From Nitrospirota bacterium (lineage in GTDB: Bacteria > Nitrospirota > Thermodesulfovibrionia > UBA6902 > JAJYJJ01): a DNA stretch of 47,579 nt. How positions within the stretch are numbered: position 1 is the first letter of the stretch; every line of letters starts with the position of its first letter. A program made the translations under genes and the position numbers. Under the pieces are notes generated by a model. That model was given only the letters and a program-made list of their open reading frames with translations, ran no database searches and was not told the DNA's origin. The stretch lies in contig JAJYJJ010000017.1 of NCBI GenBank assembly GCA_021789595.1, positions 1-47,579 of the forward strand, given 5' to 3'. Shown here one piece after another: positions 40,214 to 47,579 of this stretch.

Positions 40214-41377
40214 GTGGAGATTGTCTATCTAAATCGCACAAGCAGGGTACTGTCAGGCCATCTCTGGGTATTCTCTAACGAGCTTGCAACGAGCCCGAAG
40301 AGGTTTGAACCAGGCTCCCTTGTGGAACTCAGGGATAGGAAGGATAACTTTCTCGGAATCGGTTATATCAACCCGCACTCACTTATAGCCGTAAGGATCC
40401 TTACAAGACAAAGGGAGGATATAAATCCTGATTTTTTTAGAAAGAGGATAATTGATGCAGTAGAATATAGAAGGCGGTTTTTAAATGATACTGACTCTTT
40501 CAGGGTAATCTACAGCGAAGGTGATTACCTGCCTGGCCTCATAGTGGATAAATATGGGGACTGCCTCGCTGTCCAGATTCTCACAGCGGGGATGCAGAGG
40601 TGGTCTGAGGTTATTATAGAGGCCCTTGATGGGATATTCTCTCCATCTGTGATTGTAATAAGGAATGACAGTCCAGCACGATTGCTTGAGGGCCTTAAAC
40701 AAGAGAGGATGGTGATCAAAGGCAGACTGGATAAGCTCCCTATAATGAGGGAGGATTCGATATGTTTTGAAGTTGATCCCATGTCAGGCCAGAAGACAGG
40801 CTTTTTCCTTGACCAGAGGGAAAAGAGGATAGCGTTCAGTCAACTCGTGGAGGGGGGCAAAGGCCTCGACCTTTTCTGCTATACAGGTGCATGGAGTATT
40901 CATCTGTCAAGCAAAGGGGCTTATGTAGCAGGGATTGATGAATCTGACCATGCAATCCTGCATGCACAAAAAAATGCCGGGATGAACAGGCTCTCTGACA
41001 GGTGCATATTTAGAAGGGCTGATGTCTTTAGGTTTCTGCGAGATGAAGTATCCAGCGGAAATCGCTATGACTTCATAGTCATTGATCCACCCGCGTTTGT
41101 TAAAAGCAGGACAAGATTGAAGGAGGCCATTAAAGGCTATAGAGAGATAAATGCCAATGCAATGAGGTTGCTGAAAATGGGTGGGTTGCTTGCCACATCC
41201 TCATGTTCTTACCACATCGATAGAGAAACCTTTACTGGGATGTTGAGGTCAGCAGCGAGGGATGCCGGCAGACAGGTTAGACTCATAGAGATGAGGTCTC
41301 AGGCAAAGGACCATCCTGTTTTGCTGTCAGTTCCAGAGACCGAGTATCTCAAGTGCGCATTTCTGGAGGTGGGTTAG
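40214..41377 (+). CDS. Class I SAM-dependent rRNA methyltransferase (RlmI/RlmK-like)
   Basis: A 387-residue 23S rRNA cytosine methyltransferase. The N-terminal PUA domain (about 1-75) has HLWVFSNELATSPKRFEPGS and FLGIGYINPHSLIAVRIL. The connecting strand region includes RVIYSEGDYLPGLIVDKYGD. The methyltransferase domain has QKTGFFLDQREKR, LDLFCYTGAWSI (motif I) and VIDPPAFVKSRTRLKEA. The start is GTG at 40214 with no Shine-Dalgarno; TATTAT at 40200-40205 could make it another leaderless gene. It is convergent with rnr. Confidence 0.92.
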   Translation: MEIVYLNRTSRVLSGHLWVFSNELATSPKRFEPGSLVELRDRKDNFLGIGYINPHSLIAVRILTRQREDINPDFFRKRIIDAVEYRRRFLNDTDSFRVIYSEGDYLPGLIVDKYGDCLAVQILTAGMQRWSEVIIEALDGIFSPSVIVIRNDSPARLLEGLKQERMVIKGRLDKLPIMREDSICFEVDPMSGQKTGFFLDQREKRIAFSQLVEGGKGLDLFCYTGAWSIHLSSKGAYVAGIDESDHAILHAQKNAGMNRLSDRCIFRRADVFRFLRDEVSSGNRYDFIVIDPPAFVKSRTRLKEAIKGYREINANAMRLLKMGGLLATSSCSYHIDRETFTGMLRSAARDAGRQVRLIEMRSQAKDHPVLLSVPETEYLKCAFLEVG

Positions 41378-41391
41378 TTCAGGTTTTTTGT

Positions 41392-43524
41392 TTAGATCCC
41401 AAATATGATATCCCTTTCCTCCATGTCCACCCTATCAATCCTGACCTTTAATTCCTTGCCGATGGTGAATCTCTTTTTTGTATGAATCCCATAGAGGCTG
41501 AGGTTATTTTCGTTATATTGATAGAAATCATCCGTCATGTATGACACATGGAGGAGGCCTTCAACATAGTAATCCTTTAGCCTTATTTTTAATCCATAAG
41601 GTCTAACAGACACAACCCTTCCCTCAAATTCTTCACCTACCTTGTCCTTCATAAACCATGCCCTCATCGCATCTAAAACAGCCCTTTCAGCCTCGTCAGA
41701 CTGTCGTTCCATCCTCGATGAATGAAAGGCTATGTCAGGCAGAATAGATTCCAGTTCCTTAATATTCTTGTCGCTGAGATGTTTTTTTGTCAGCGCCTCC
41801 CTCAATATCCTGTGAACAACAAGGTCAGGATACCTTCTTATGGGAGAGGTGAAGTGGGTATAGCATTCAGATGCCAATCCGAAATGACCGACATTAACAG
41901 GAGAATATCTTGCCTGCTTCAGGCTCCTCAGTATCATATAGTCTATTATCTCTTCTTCAGGTGTGCCGCGGATCTGATTGAGCAGGTCTGAGAAATCTCT
42001 TGGCTTTATGCCCTTTTTACCTTTTAAGAGCCCGATGGAATTGGTGATCTTCATTATATCCTCCAATTTCATGGGGTCGGGTTCCTCATGTATTCTAAAG
42101 AGGCTTGGCACACCAACACCATCGAGATACCCGGCAACCGCCTCATTGGCAGCAATCATAAACTCCTCTATTATCATGTGGGCAAAATTTCGTTCAGCAC
42201 TGACAATGGCCTCTGGCCTGCCCTGCATGTCGAGAAGGACCTCTGGTTCAGGAAGGTCAAAGTCAAGGCTTCCACGCTCAAGCCTTCTATCCCTGAGGAT
42301 GTTGCATAATTCAGCCATCAGTTCAAATGCTTGAAGGAGATAATCATATCTCTCACGCTCATGTTTATCCATATCAACAAGGATTTTTCTTACAGATGTA
42401 TAGGTCATCCTCTCATCGCTTTTGATGCTGCTTGGATAAAACTTTGTACCTGATCTCTTGCCATATCTGTCGAAGTCCATCTCTACAGTAAAGGCCAGTC
42501 TTTCAACCTTCGGCTTAAGACTGCATAAGTCCTCTGAAAGCTCCTTTGGCAGCATCGGTATTACCCTGTCAGGGAAATAAACGCTTGTGCCCCTCTTTCT
42601 CGCCTCGATATCAATAGCCGAGTCCCATGGAACATATGCCCCTACATCTGCTATGTGCACCCAGAGCGTATAGCCGTGCTCTGTCAACCTTATTGAGACC
42701 GCATCATCGAAGTCCTTTGCCTTCTCACCATCAATCGTGACTGTTGGGAGATTGCGCAGATCCCTTCTTTTTTGCTCTAATCTCTCACTATCTCCTTTAC
42801 TAATTCCCCCCCTTAGTAAAGAGGGGATTTCTGTATAAAGCGTTTTTGCACCCTCAACAACATCGCTGGGGAATCTCCTTGGAAGATAAAACTCATCTAT
42901 AATGCATTCTATTTCTGCCTTTGGGTCTTCAGGCCGCTCTATAATCTTTACAACGCGTCCGACAGTCGGTCTATTGCTGGTTGGATAGCCTATTATCTCT
43001 GCAACAACCTTATCTCCGTGCTTTGCCCTGCCTCTTTCCTTTGGAGCTATATGGAGGTCAAACGGTATTGCCTTGTTCTTTGGCCTCACATAACAGCCTG
43101 TCTTTGTAATATCGAGTCTTCCAACGATCCTTGTGGTTGCCCTGTCAAGGATCCTTATAATTTGTCCCTCACGTCTTATCCAGTTTTCAACCCTCGCAAT
43201 GACCCTGTCATTGTCCATTGCTCCCATGGTTGCCCTTGCAGGTATGAATATGTCCCTTTCTCCTGGTCTTTCAGGGATGACAAATCCATAACCATCCCTG
43301 TGCGCCTCAAAATAGCCGTTTACAAGGTTCATTTCCTCTGCATGGCCGTAAAGACCCTTCCTTGTCAGGACAATATCTCCACTGTGGAGCATTTCTCTCA
43401 GAAGCCTCTTTAGTGCCCTTGCCTCAGGACGGCTGAGATGCATGTAAGAGACGATCTCTTTGAAACTCATGGGCCTCTGCATCTTTTCTCTGAAGAAAGC
43501 GAGCAATGTCTCTTTGTTCATCAT
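41392..43524 (-). CDS. rnr: Ribonuclease R
   Basis: A 710-residue processive 3'-5' exoribonuclease. The start is set at 43524 (MMNKETLLAFF) because the -10 box lies right upstream; 43566 would place the promoter inside the gene. A winged-helix domain (about 1-65) is followed by cold-shock domains (GYGFVIPERPGERDIFIPA), the RNB domain with DGEKAKDFDDAVSIRL and FPDRVIPMLP, HFTSPIRRYPDLVVHRIL, and a C-terminal S1 domain (EEFEGRVVSVRPYGLKIRL). An extra IPSLLRGGISKGDSE before RRDLRNLP is encoded by a palindromic repeat (42807-42826). Confidence 0.95.
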   Translation of the reverse strand: MMNKETLLAFFREKMQRPMSFKEIVSYMHLSRPEARALKRLLREMLHSGDIVLTRKGLYGHAEEMNLVNGYFEAHRDGYGFVIPERPGERDIFIPARATMGAMDNDRVIARVENWIRREGQIIRILDRATTRIVGRLDITKTGCYVRPKNKAIPFDLHIAPKERGRAKHGDKVVAEIIGYPTSNRPTVGRVVKIIERPEDPKAEIECIIDEFYLPRRFPSDVVEGAKTLYTEIPSLLRGGISKGDSERLEQKRRDLRNLPTVTIDGEKAKDFDDAVSIRLTEHGYTLWVHIADVGAYVPWDSAIDIEARKRGTSVYFPDRVIPMLPKELSEDLCSLKPKVERLAFTVEMDFDRYGKRSGTKFYPSSIKSDERMTYTSVRKILVDMDKHERERYDYLLQAFELMAELCNILRDRRLERGSLDFDLPEPEVLLDMQGRPEAIVSAERNFAHMIIEEFMIAANEAVAGYLDGVGVPSLFRIHEEPDPMKLEDIMKITNSIGLLKGKKGIKPRDFSDLLNQIRGTPEEEIIDYMILRSLKQARYSPVNVGHFGLASECYTHFTSPIRRYPDLVVHRILREALTKKHLSDKNIKELESILPDIAFHSSRMERQSDEAERAVLDAMRAWFMKDKVGEEFEGRVVSVRPYGLKIRLKDYYVEGLLHVSYMTDDFYQYNENNLSLYGIHTKKRFTIGKELKVRIDRVDMEERDIIFGI
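42807..42826 (-). repeat. C/G-rich palindrome translated inside rnr
   Basis: CCCCCCTT, AGTA, AAGAGGGG on the + strand; arms pair with one mismatch. The flanking DNA (TCCTTTACTAATT) continues the element. In the protein it yields SLLRGGISKGDS just before the catalytic RNB domain. Confidence 0.7.
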
Positions 43525-43530
43525 AGGTAT

Positions 43531-43559
43531 ATTGTATGATATTTTAGGAATCATGTCTA
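43531..43559 (-). promoter_or_regulatory. Promoter of rnr, predicted leaderless
   Basis: On the - strand: TAGACA (43554-43559), 17-nt spacer, TACAAT (43531-43536), ATG after 6 nt at 43524. No Shine-Dalgarno. Confidence 0.6.
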
Positions 43560-43609
43560 ATTTCAATGTATATCGTTGTATATTGTCGTAATATATAGCC
43601 CGTTACGCC

Positions 43610-43639
43610 TTGACATATTGCAGGTCTAAAGATTATCAT
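43610..43639 (+). promoter_or_regulatory. Promoter of HAD phosphatase gene, predicted leaderless
   Basis: Perfect TTGACA (43610-43615), 18-nt spacer, TATCAT (43634-43639). GTG (43645) and ATG (43648) follow after 5 and 8 nt; no Shine-Dalgarno. Confidence 0.65.
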
Positions 43640-43647
43640 CCATAGTG

Positions 43648-44331
43648 ATGAAGGCTATTCTCTTTGATATAGACGGGACGCTTATAGATTCAGGCGGAGC
43701 TGGGACAAGGGCGCTTACAAGGGCGTTTGAGGACATCTTCGGGATCGGGGATGCCTTTAACGACATCAGTATGGCAGGAAAGACAGATCCGCAGATAATG
43801 AGAGATGCCTTGTGGAGGTATCAAATAGCCTCTAATGATGATAACCATGTGGATCTGTTAAAACTGAGGTATATAGATTTTCTCAAGGAAGAGATAAAGA
43901 TAAGTAATGGAAGGCGCATAATGCCCGGGATAAGGGAACTCCTTGATCATCTTGGAGAATTGAATGTGCAGGTCGGCCTTCTTACCGGAAACCTTGAGGA
44001 TGGCGCGACTATAAAACTTGATGCCTTTGGGCTCAGTGGTTATTTTTCTTTTGGGGCATTTGGCAGCGATGATGAGGACAGAAACAGGCTGCTGCCTATT
44101 GCGGTTGAAAGGATTAAACAGAACAGGGACATATCTATAAGACCAGAGGATGTTATTGTTATCGGAGATACACCCTTAGATGCAGAGTGTGCAAAGGTTC
44201 ACGGTGCAGTGTCAGTTCTTGTAGCTACAGGGCCGTATGACCTTGAAACCCTCAATGGCATAGGCGCTGATTTTCTTTACAGTGACCTCAGCGACACAGA
44301 TAGTTTAATAAGGTCATTAGAAATTTTTTAA
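43648..44331 (+). CDS. HAD-superfamily phosphatase (phosphoglycolate phosphatase-like)
   Basis: A 227-residue HAD hydrolase. Motif I is LFDIDGTLIDSGG with both catalytic Asp residues. The four-helix cap covers about 20-90. Motif II is VGLLTGN, the Lys region is around ATIKLDAFGLSGYF, and motif IV is VIGDTPLDAECA. The cap and length fit Gph/PGPase-like enzymes, but substrate cannot be fixed. Start at ATG 43648 (or GTG 43645), immediately after the promoter. The str operon promoter begins 16 nt after its stop. Confidence 0.88.
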   Translation: MKAILFDIDGTLIDSGGAGTRALTRAFEDIFGIGDAFNDISMAGKTDPQIMRDALWRYQIASNDDNHVDLLKLRYIDFLKEEIKISNGRRIMPGIRELLDHLGELNVQVGLLTGNLEDGATIKLDAFGLSGYFSFGAFGSDDEDRNRLLPIAVERIKQNRDISIRPEDVIVIGDTPLDAECAKVHGAVSVLVATGPYDLETLNGIGADFLYSDLSDTDSLIRSLEIF

Positions 44332-44347
44332 AAAGATTAAAAAAACC

Positions 44348-44376
44348 TTGACAAATTTTTTTTTCCTTGGTAAACT
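44348..44376 (+). promoter_or_regulatory. Promoter of str operon
   Basis: Perfect TTGACA (44348-44353), 17-nt spacer rich in T, TAAACT (44371-44376). It gives a leader of about 40 nt before rpsL. Confidence 0.7.
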
Positions 44377-44379
44377 TGC

Positions 44380-44407
44380 AAGGTTTTCCCAGGAAAAGGA
44401 AAACTTT
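44380..44407 (+). promoter_or_regulatory. Hairpin in the rpsL leader
   Basis: AAGGTTTTCC (44380-44389) pairs with GGAAAACTTT (44398-44407) around CAGGAAAA, just upstream of the GGAGGA ribosome-binding site (44413-44418). It may be an autoregulatory or mRNA-stabilising structure; only a T4 follows, so termination would be weak. Confidence 0.5.
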
Positions 44408-44421
44408 TAGTAGGAGGAGAA

Positions 44422-44793
44422 GTGCCGACAATTGTACAACTTATAAGACAGGGAAGAAAGGCAGCACTCAAGAGGACAAAGAGTCCTGCCCTGAAAAACT
44501 GTCCACAGAAAAGGGGTGTATGCACAAGGGTATATACGCAAACTCCCAAGAAGCCCAACTCTGCATTGAGAAAGGTTGCAAGGGTGAGGCTTACAAACGG
44601 CATGGAGGTTACAGCATATATACCTGGCGTTGGGCATAACCTGCAGGAGCATTCTATTGTAATGATAAGAGGTGGCAGGGTTAAAGACCTGCCAGGCGTA
44701 AGATACCATATAATAAGAGGAACCCTCGATGCCCTTGGCGTTTCAGACCGTCGGCGTGGACGCTCCAAATACGGCGCAAAAAGGCCGAAGTAA
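44422..44793 (+). CDS. rpsL: 30S ribosomal protein S12
   Basis: A 123-residue decoding-centre protein. Family landmarks are [15 protein letters not shown] at the start, [17 protein letters not shown] (streptomycin-site Lys), [12 protein letters not shown] and [14 protein letters not shown]. The start is GTG at 44422 with GGAGGA upstream. First gene of the str operon. Confidence 0.98.
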   Translation: MPTIVQLIRQGRKAALKRTKSPALKNCPQKRGVCTRVYTQTPKKPNSALRKVARVRLTNGMEVTAYIPGVGHNLQEHSIVMIRGGRVKDLPGVRYHIIRGTLDALGVSDRRRGRSKYGAKRPK

Positions 44794-44805
44794 CCAGAGG
44801 TAAAT

Positions 44806-45276
44806 ATGCCAAGAAGAAGAGTCGCAGAAAAAAGAGAAATACTTCCTGACCCTAAATACAACAGCAAACTCGTCAGTAAGTTTATGAGCGCCATAATGAC
44901 TGATGGCAAAAAGGCTGTAGCAGAGAAGATATGCTATGGCGCCTTTGATATAATAAGGGCAAAGACAGGCAGTGACCCTCTCAAGGTCTTCAAGACTGCG
45001 ATGGAGAATGTGAAACCAGCGATTGAGGTAAAACCAAGGAGGGTTGGCGGTGCGACATATCAGGTTCCTGTTGATATAAGACCGCAGAGGAGAATTGCCC
45101 TGGCATTTCGGTGGATTATAGGATATTCCCGGAAGAGGCCAGAAAAGACCATGGTTGAAAGGCTTGCCGGGGAGCTGTTAGACGCTACAAACAATACAGG
45201 TTTCTCAATAAAGAAAAAAGAGGATACGCACAGAATGGCAGAGGCCAATAAGGCGTTTGCCCATTATAGGTGGTAA
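44806..45276 (+). CDS. rpsG: 30S ribosomal protein S7
   Basis: A 156-residue primary 16S rRNA-binding protein. [56 protein letters not shown] and the terminal [10 protein letters not shown] are canonical. A GGTAA-type site precedes the ATG 12 nt after rpsL. Its TAA overlaps an ATG (45276) at the start of the next open frame. In other bacteria S7 represses its own operon. Confidence 0.98.
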   Translation: MPRRRVAEKREILPDPKYNSKLVSKFMSAIMTDGKKAVAEKICYGAFDIIRAKTGSDPLKVFKTAMENVKPAIEVKPRRVGGATYQVPVDIRPQRRIALAFRWIIGYSRKRPEKTMVERLAGELLDATNNTGFSIKKKEDTHRMAEANKAFAHYRW

Positions 45277-45299
45277 TGAAATTAGAGGGGAATACAGTT

Positions 45300-47381
45300 T
45301 TGGCAAGGACAATACCCTTAGAGAAGACAAGGAATATAGGGATTATGGCCCATATAGACGCGGGCAAGACCACGACCACAGAGCGTATACTTTACTATAC
45401 AGGCGTCACATATAAGATTGGCGAGGTTCATGATGGCACTGCGGTGATGGACTGGATGCCTCAGGAGCAGGAGAGGGGGATTACCATAACCTCTGCAGCT
45501 ACAACCTGTTTCTGGAGGGACCAGAGGATTAATATTATTGATACGCCTGGCCATGTGGACTTTACAGTTGAGGTTGAAAGGTCATTGAGGGTGCTCGACG
45601 GCGCTGTTGCAGTCTTTGATGCGGTTGCTGGGGTTGAGCCCCAGTCAGAGACGGTGTGGAGGCAGGCAAATAAATACAATGTTCCAAGGATTGCATTTAT
45701 AAATAAAATGGACAGGGTTGGTGCAGACTTTTTTATGAGTATAAACTCTATGATTGAGAGGCTTGGTGCAAATCCTGTCGCTGTTCAGATTCCCATAGGA
45801 GGCGAAGAACACTTCAGGGGCTCTGTAGACCTGATAAGGATGAGGGCCTTTTATTTCGACGATGAAACCCTCGGGGCAAAGTATCTCGAGGACGATATAC
45901 CAACAGGGCTTCTTTCAAAGGCCCAGGAATACAGGGAAAAGATGATTGAGGCGTTGTCCGATGTTGAAGACTCTATAATGGAGAAATACCTCGCCGGCGG
46001 AGAGATAGGGGCTGAAGAGTTAATTGCAGCAGTAAGAAAGGGGACGATCTCTATGAAGATTACCCCTGTGCTGTGCGGCTCTGCATTTAAGAATAAAGGG
46101 ATACAGCTTTTACTTGATGCCATAGTTGATTTTCTTCCATCACCATTGGATATACCACCAGTAAGCGGGTTTGTCCCAGGCACAAAGGATATTATTGAAC
46201 GCAGGGCAAGCGACGATGAACCATTTGCTTCCCTTGCATTTAAGATAATGGCAGATCCATTTGTAGGACAGCTCACCTTCCTCAGGGTATATTCAGGCGT
46301 TTTATCCGCAGGCTCTTATATCTATAACTCCACAAAAGACAGGAAGGAGAGGGTCGGAAGGCTCCTCAAGATGCATGCAAACAAGCGTGAGGAGACAAAG
46401 GAGGTCTATGCAGGTGATATAGCAGCCGTTGTCGGCCTTAGAGAAACGCTTACAGGCGATACGCTTTGCGACGAGGACCATCCAATAGTACTTGAGGCCA
46501 TAGAATTTCCTGAGCCTGTTATTGCCGTTGCAATAGAGCCCAAAACAAAGGCTGACCAGGAAAAGCTCTCTGTGTCGCTAAATAAACTTGCGCAGGAGGA
46601 TCCTTCATTTAAGGTCTCCTTTGATGAGGAGACAGGCCAGACAATAATCGCAGGCATGGGTGAGCTGCATCTGGAGATAATTGTGGATAGGCTTTTGAGG
46701 GAGTTCAAGGTAGGGGCAAATGTCGGTAAACCGCAGGTTGCCTATAAAGAAACCATAAAGACAAAAGGTCAGGCTGAAGGAAAGTTTATCAGGCAGACAG
46801 GCGGAAGAGGCCAGTATGGTCATGTCTTTATAGAGCTTGAACCTCAGGAGCAGGGAAAGGGCTTTGAGTTTGTCAATAAGATTGTCGGGGGTGTTGTACC
46901 AAGGGAATACATCCCTGCAGTTGAGAAGGGCATAAAAGAGGCGTTAGACAACGGTGTCCTTGCAGGATACCCTGTTGTTGACATAAAGGCAACACTTTTT
47001 GATGGCTCGTATCATGAGGTAGATTCCTCTGAGATGGCCTTTAAGATAGCAGGCTCTATGGCCTTTAAAGGGGCAGCAAAGAAGGCAAAACCTATTCTGC
47101 TTGAGCCCATAATGTCTGTTGAGGTTGTAACACCAGAGGAATACATGGGCGATGTTATCGGCGATCTGAATTCAAGAAGAGGGAAGATTCAGACAATGGA
47201 AAAGAGGGGAAATGCCCAGGTGATCAGGGCATTTGTACCATTGGCAGAGATGTTTGGCTATGCTACTGACTTGAGGTCAAAGACCCAGGGGCGGGCCACA
47301 TATACCATGCAGTTTTCCAGTTATGAAGAGGTGCCTAAAGGCATTTCTGAGGGGATAATTGCAAAGGTAAAGGGTGAATAA
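45300..47381 (+). CDS. fusA: Translation elongation factor G
   Basis: A 693-residue GTPase driving ribosomal translocation. From the TTG at 45300 the protein starts (M)[19 protein letters not shown], the canonical EF-G opening, with GAGGGG about 10 nt upstream. ATG at 45276, overlapping the rpsG stop, would add eight residues (MKLEGNTV) and cannot be excluded. G motifs are [18 protein letters not shown] and NKMDRVG. Domains II-V follow, including [12 protein letters not shown] and the terminal [15 protein letters not shown]. Third gene of the str operon. Confidence 0.97.
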   Translation: MARTIPLEKTRNIGIMAHIDAGKTTTTERILYYTGVTYKIGEVHDGTAVMDWMPQEQERGITITSAATTCFWRDQRINIIDTPGHVDFTVEVERSLRVLDGAVAVFDAVAGVEPQSETVWRQANKYNVPRIAFINKMDRVGADFFMSINSMIERLGANPVAVQIPIGGEEHFRGSVDLIRMRAFYFDDETLGAKYLEDDIPTGLLSKAQEYREKMIEALSDVEDSIMEKYLAGGEIGAEELIAAVRKGTISMKITPVLCGSAFKNKGIQLLLDAIVDFLPSPLDIPPVSGFVPGTKDIIERRASDDEPFASLAFKIMADPFVGQLTFLRVYSGVLSAGSYIYNSTKDRKERVGRLLKMHANKREETKEVYAGDIAAVVGLRETLTGDTLCDEDHPIVLEAIEFPEPVIAVAIEPKTKADQEKLSVSLNKLAQEDPSFKVSFDEETGQTIIAGMGELHLEIIVDRLLREFKVGANVGKPQVAYKETIKTKGQAEGKFIRQTGGRGQYGHVFIELEPQEQGKGFEFVNKIVGGVVPREYIPAVEKGIKEALDNGVLAGYPVVDIKATLFDGSYHEVDSSEMAFKIAGSMAFKGAAKKAKPILLEPIMSVEVVTPEEYMGDVIGDLNSRRGKIQTMEKRGNAQVIRAFVPLAEMFGYATDLRSKTQGRATYTMQFSSYEEVPKGISEGIIAKVKGE

Positions 47382-47385
47382 TGAT

Positions 47386-47451
47386 AGTTAATAGTCATCA
47401 GTTATTGGTTGTTAGGCTAAAAACTAAAAACTGTAAACTAACAACTAATTT
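47386..47451 (+). repeat. Inverted heptad array between fusA and tuf
   Basis: The left half has 7-nt units AGTTAAT, AGTCATC, AGTTATT and GGTTGTT. The right half has CTAAAAA, CTAAAAA, CTGTAAA, CTAACAA and CTAATTT. The right half is the complement sense of the left (e.g. GTTGTTAG versus CTAACAAC), as in the array at 8405-8476. Confidence 0.8.
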
Positions 47452-47462
47452 TAGGAGGCGAG

Positions 47463-47579
47463 ATGGCAAAGGCGAAATTTGAGAGGGTAAAGCCGCATGC
47501 TAATGTAGGGACGATAGGGCATGTAGACCATGGCAAGACGACATTAACGGCAGCGATAACGAAGGTATTGGCGATGAAG
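47463..47579 (+). CDS. tuf: Translation elongation factor Tu (3' end outside window)
   Basis: The first 39 codons of EF-Tu are present: [20 protein letters not shown] then [16 protein letters not shown], with the P-loop [14 protein letters not shown] (47453-47458) precedes the ATG. It delivers aminoacyl-tRNA to the ribosome and is the fourth gene of the str operon, separated from fusA by the heptad array. Confidence 0.98.
   Translation, partial: MAKAKFERVKPHANVGTIGHVDHGKTTLTAAITKVLAMK

Overview
The window is from a Gram-negative (diderm) bacterium of moderate G+C. It carries a Wza-type outer-membrane polysaccharide exporter, a type II secretion GspC/GspD pair, two lipoproteins with clear lipoboxes, a three-domain NifU, ribulose-monophosphate enzymes and a UGA-decoded selenoprotein. 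Together these suggest an anaerobic or microaerophilic lineage such as Nitrospirota or a deltaproteobacterial-grade group. That placement is inference; no rRNA is present.

Layout. (1) Positions 1-11397, + strand: a surface-glycan locus with two GT4 and two GT2 glycosyltransferases, a frame-interrupted methyltransferase, a carbamoyltransferase, GDP-fucose synthase and a WecA-type initiating phosphotransferase. Toxin-antitoxin modules are wedged between these genes (2846-6652). Two of these insertions sit beside partial copies of the neighbouring glycan gene. (2) 11397-20285, mostly - strand: a second exopolysaccharide operon running convergently: FecR protein, Wza, Wzc-type tyrosine kinase, TPR protein, J-domain membrane protein, O-antigen ligase/polymerase and a NusG/RfaH-like antiterminator. 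A decayed aminotransferase tail marks the junction of the two loci. (3) 20436-25848, + strand: gspC-gspD, a Nudix hydrolase, a CYCXC selenoprotein coupled to a TlpA thioredoxin, a DUF4416 gene and a candidate small RNA. (4) 25897-32331, - strand: housekeeping genes coaE-ribF, pth, rplY, prs, tRNA-Gln, ispE and a TPR lipoprotein. (5) 32391-38092, + strand: trmFO-xerC, nifU-nifS (separated by a MITE-like element) and hxlA-hxlB. (6) 38105-40137, - strand: an island of debris with terminal fragments of an Eco57I-like restriction-modification gene, HicBA, a DUF2283/DUF4258 pair and a DUF559 nuclease gene bracketed by palindromic and direct repeats. (7) 40214-47579: an rRNA methyltransferase, RNase R, a HAD phosphatase and the str operon rpsL-rpsG-fusA-tuf.

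The most notable observations are these. A selenoprotein's true stop codon overlaps the next start, so simple ORF calling truncates it. A stand-alone small RNA candidate at 25741-25848 carries two C-rich anti-Shine-Dalgarno motifs. In at least eight transcription units the -10 box lies 5-9 nt from the start codon and no Shine-Dalgarno is visible, which implies leaderless mRNAs. A PIN-type toxin-antitoxin module is flanked by two diverged copies of the 5' end of the carbamoyltransferase gene. Degenerate heptad arrays and C/G-rich palindromes occur both between and inside genes. A DUF559 nuclease gene sits inside the same kind of palindromes. The secretin carries a C-terminal extension resembling a subtilase propeptide.
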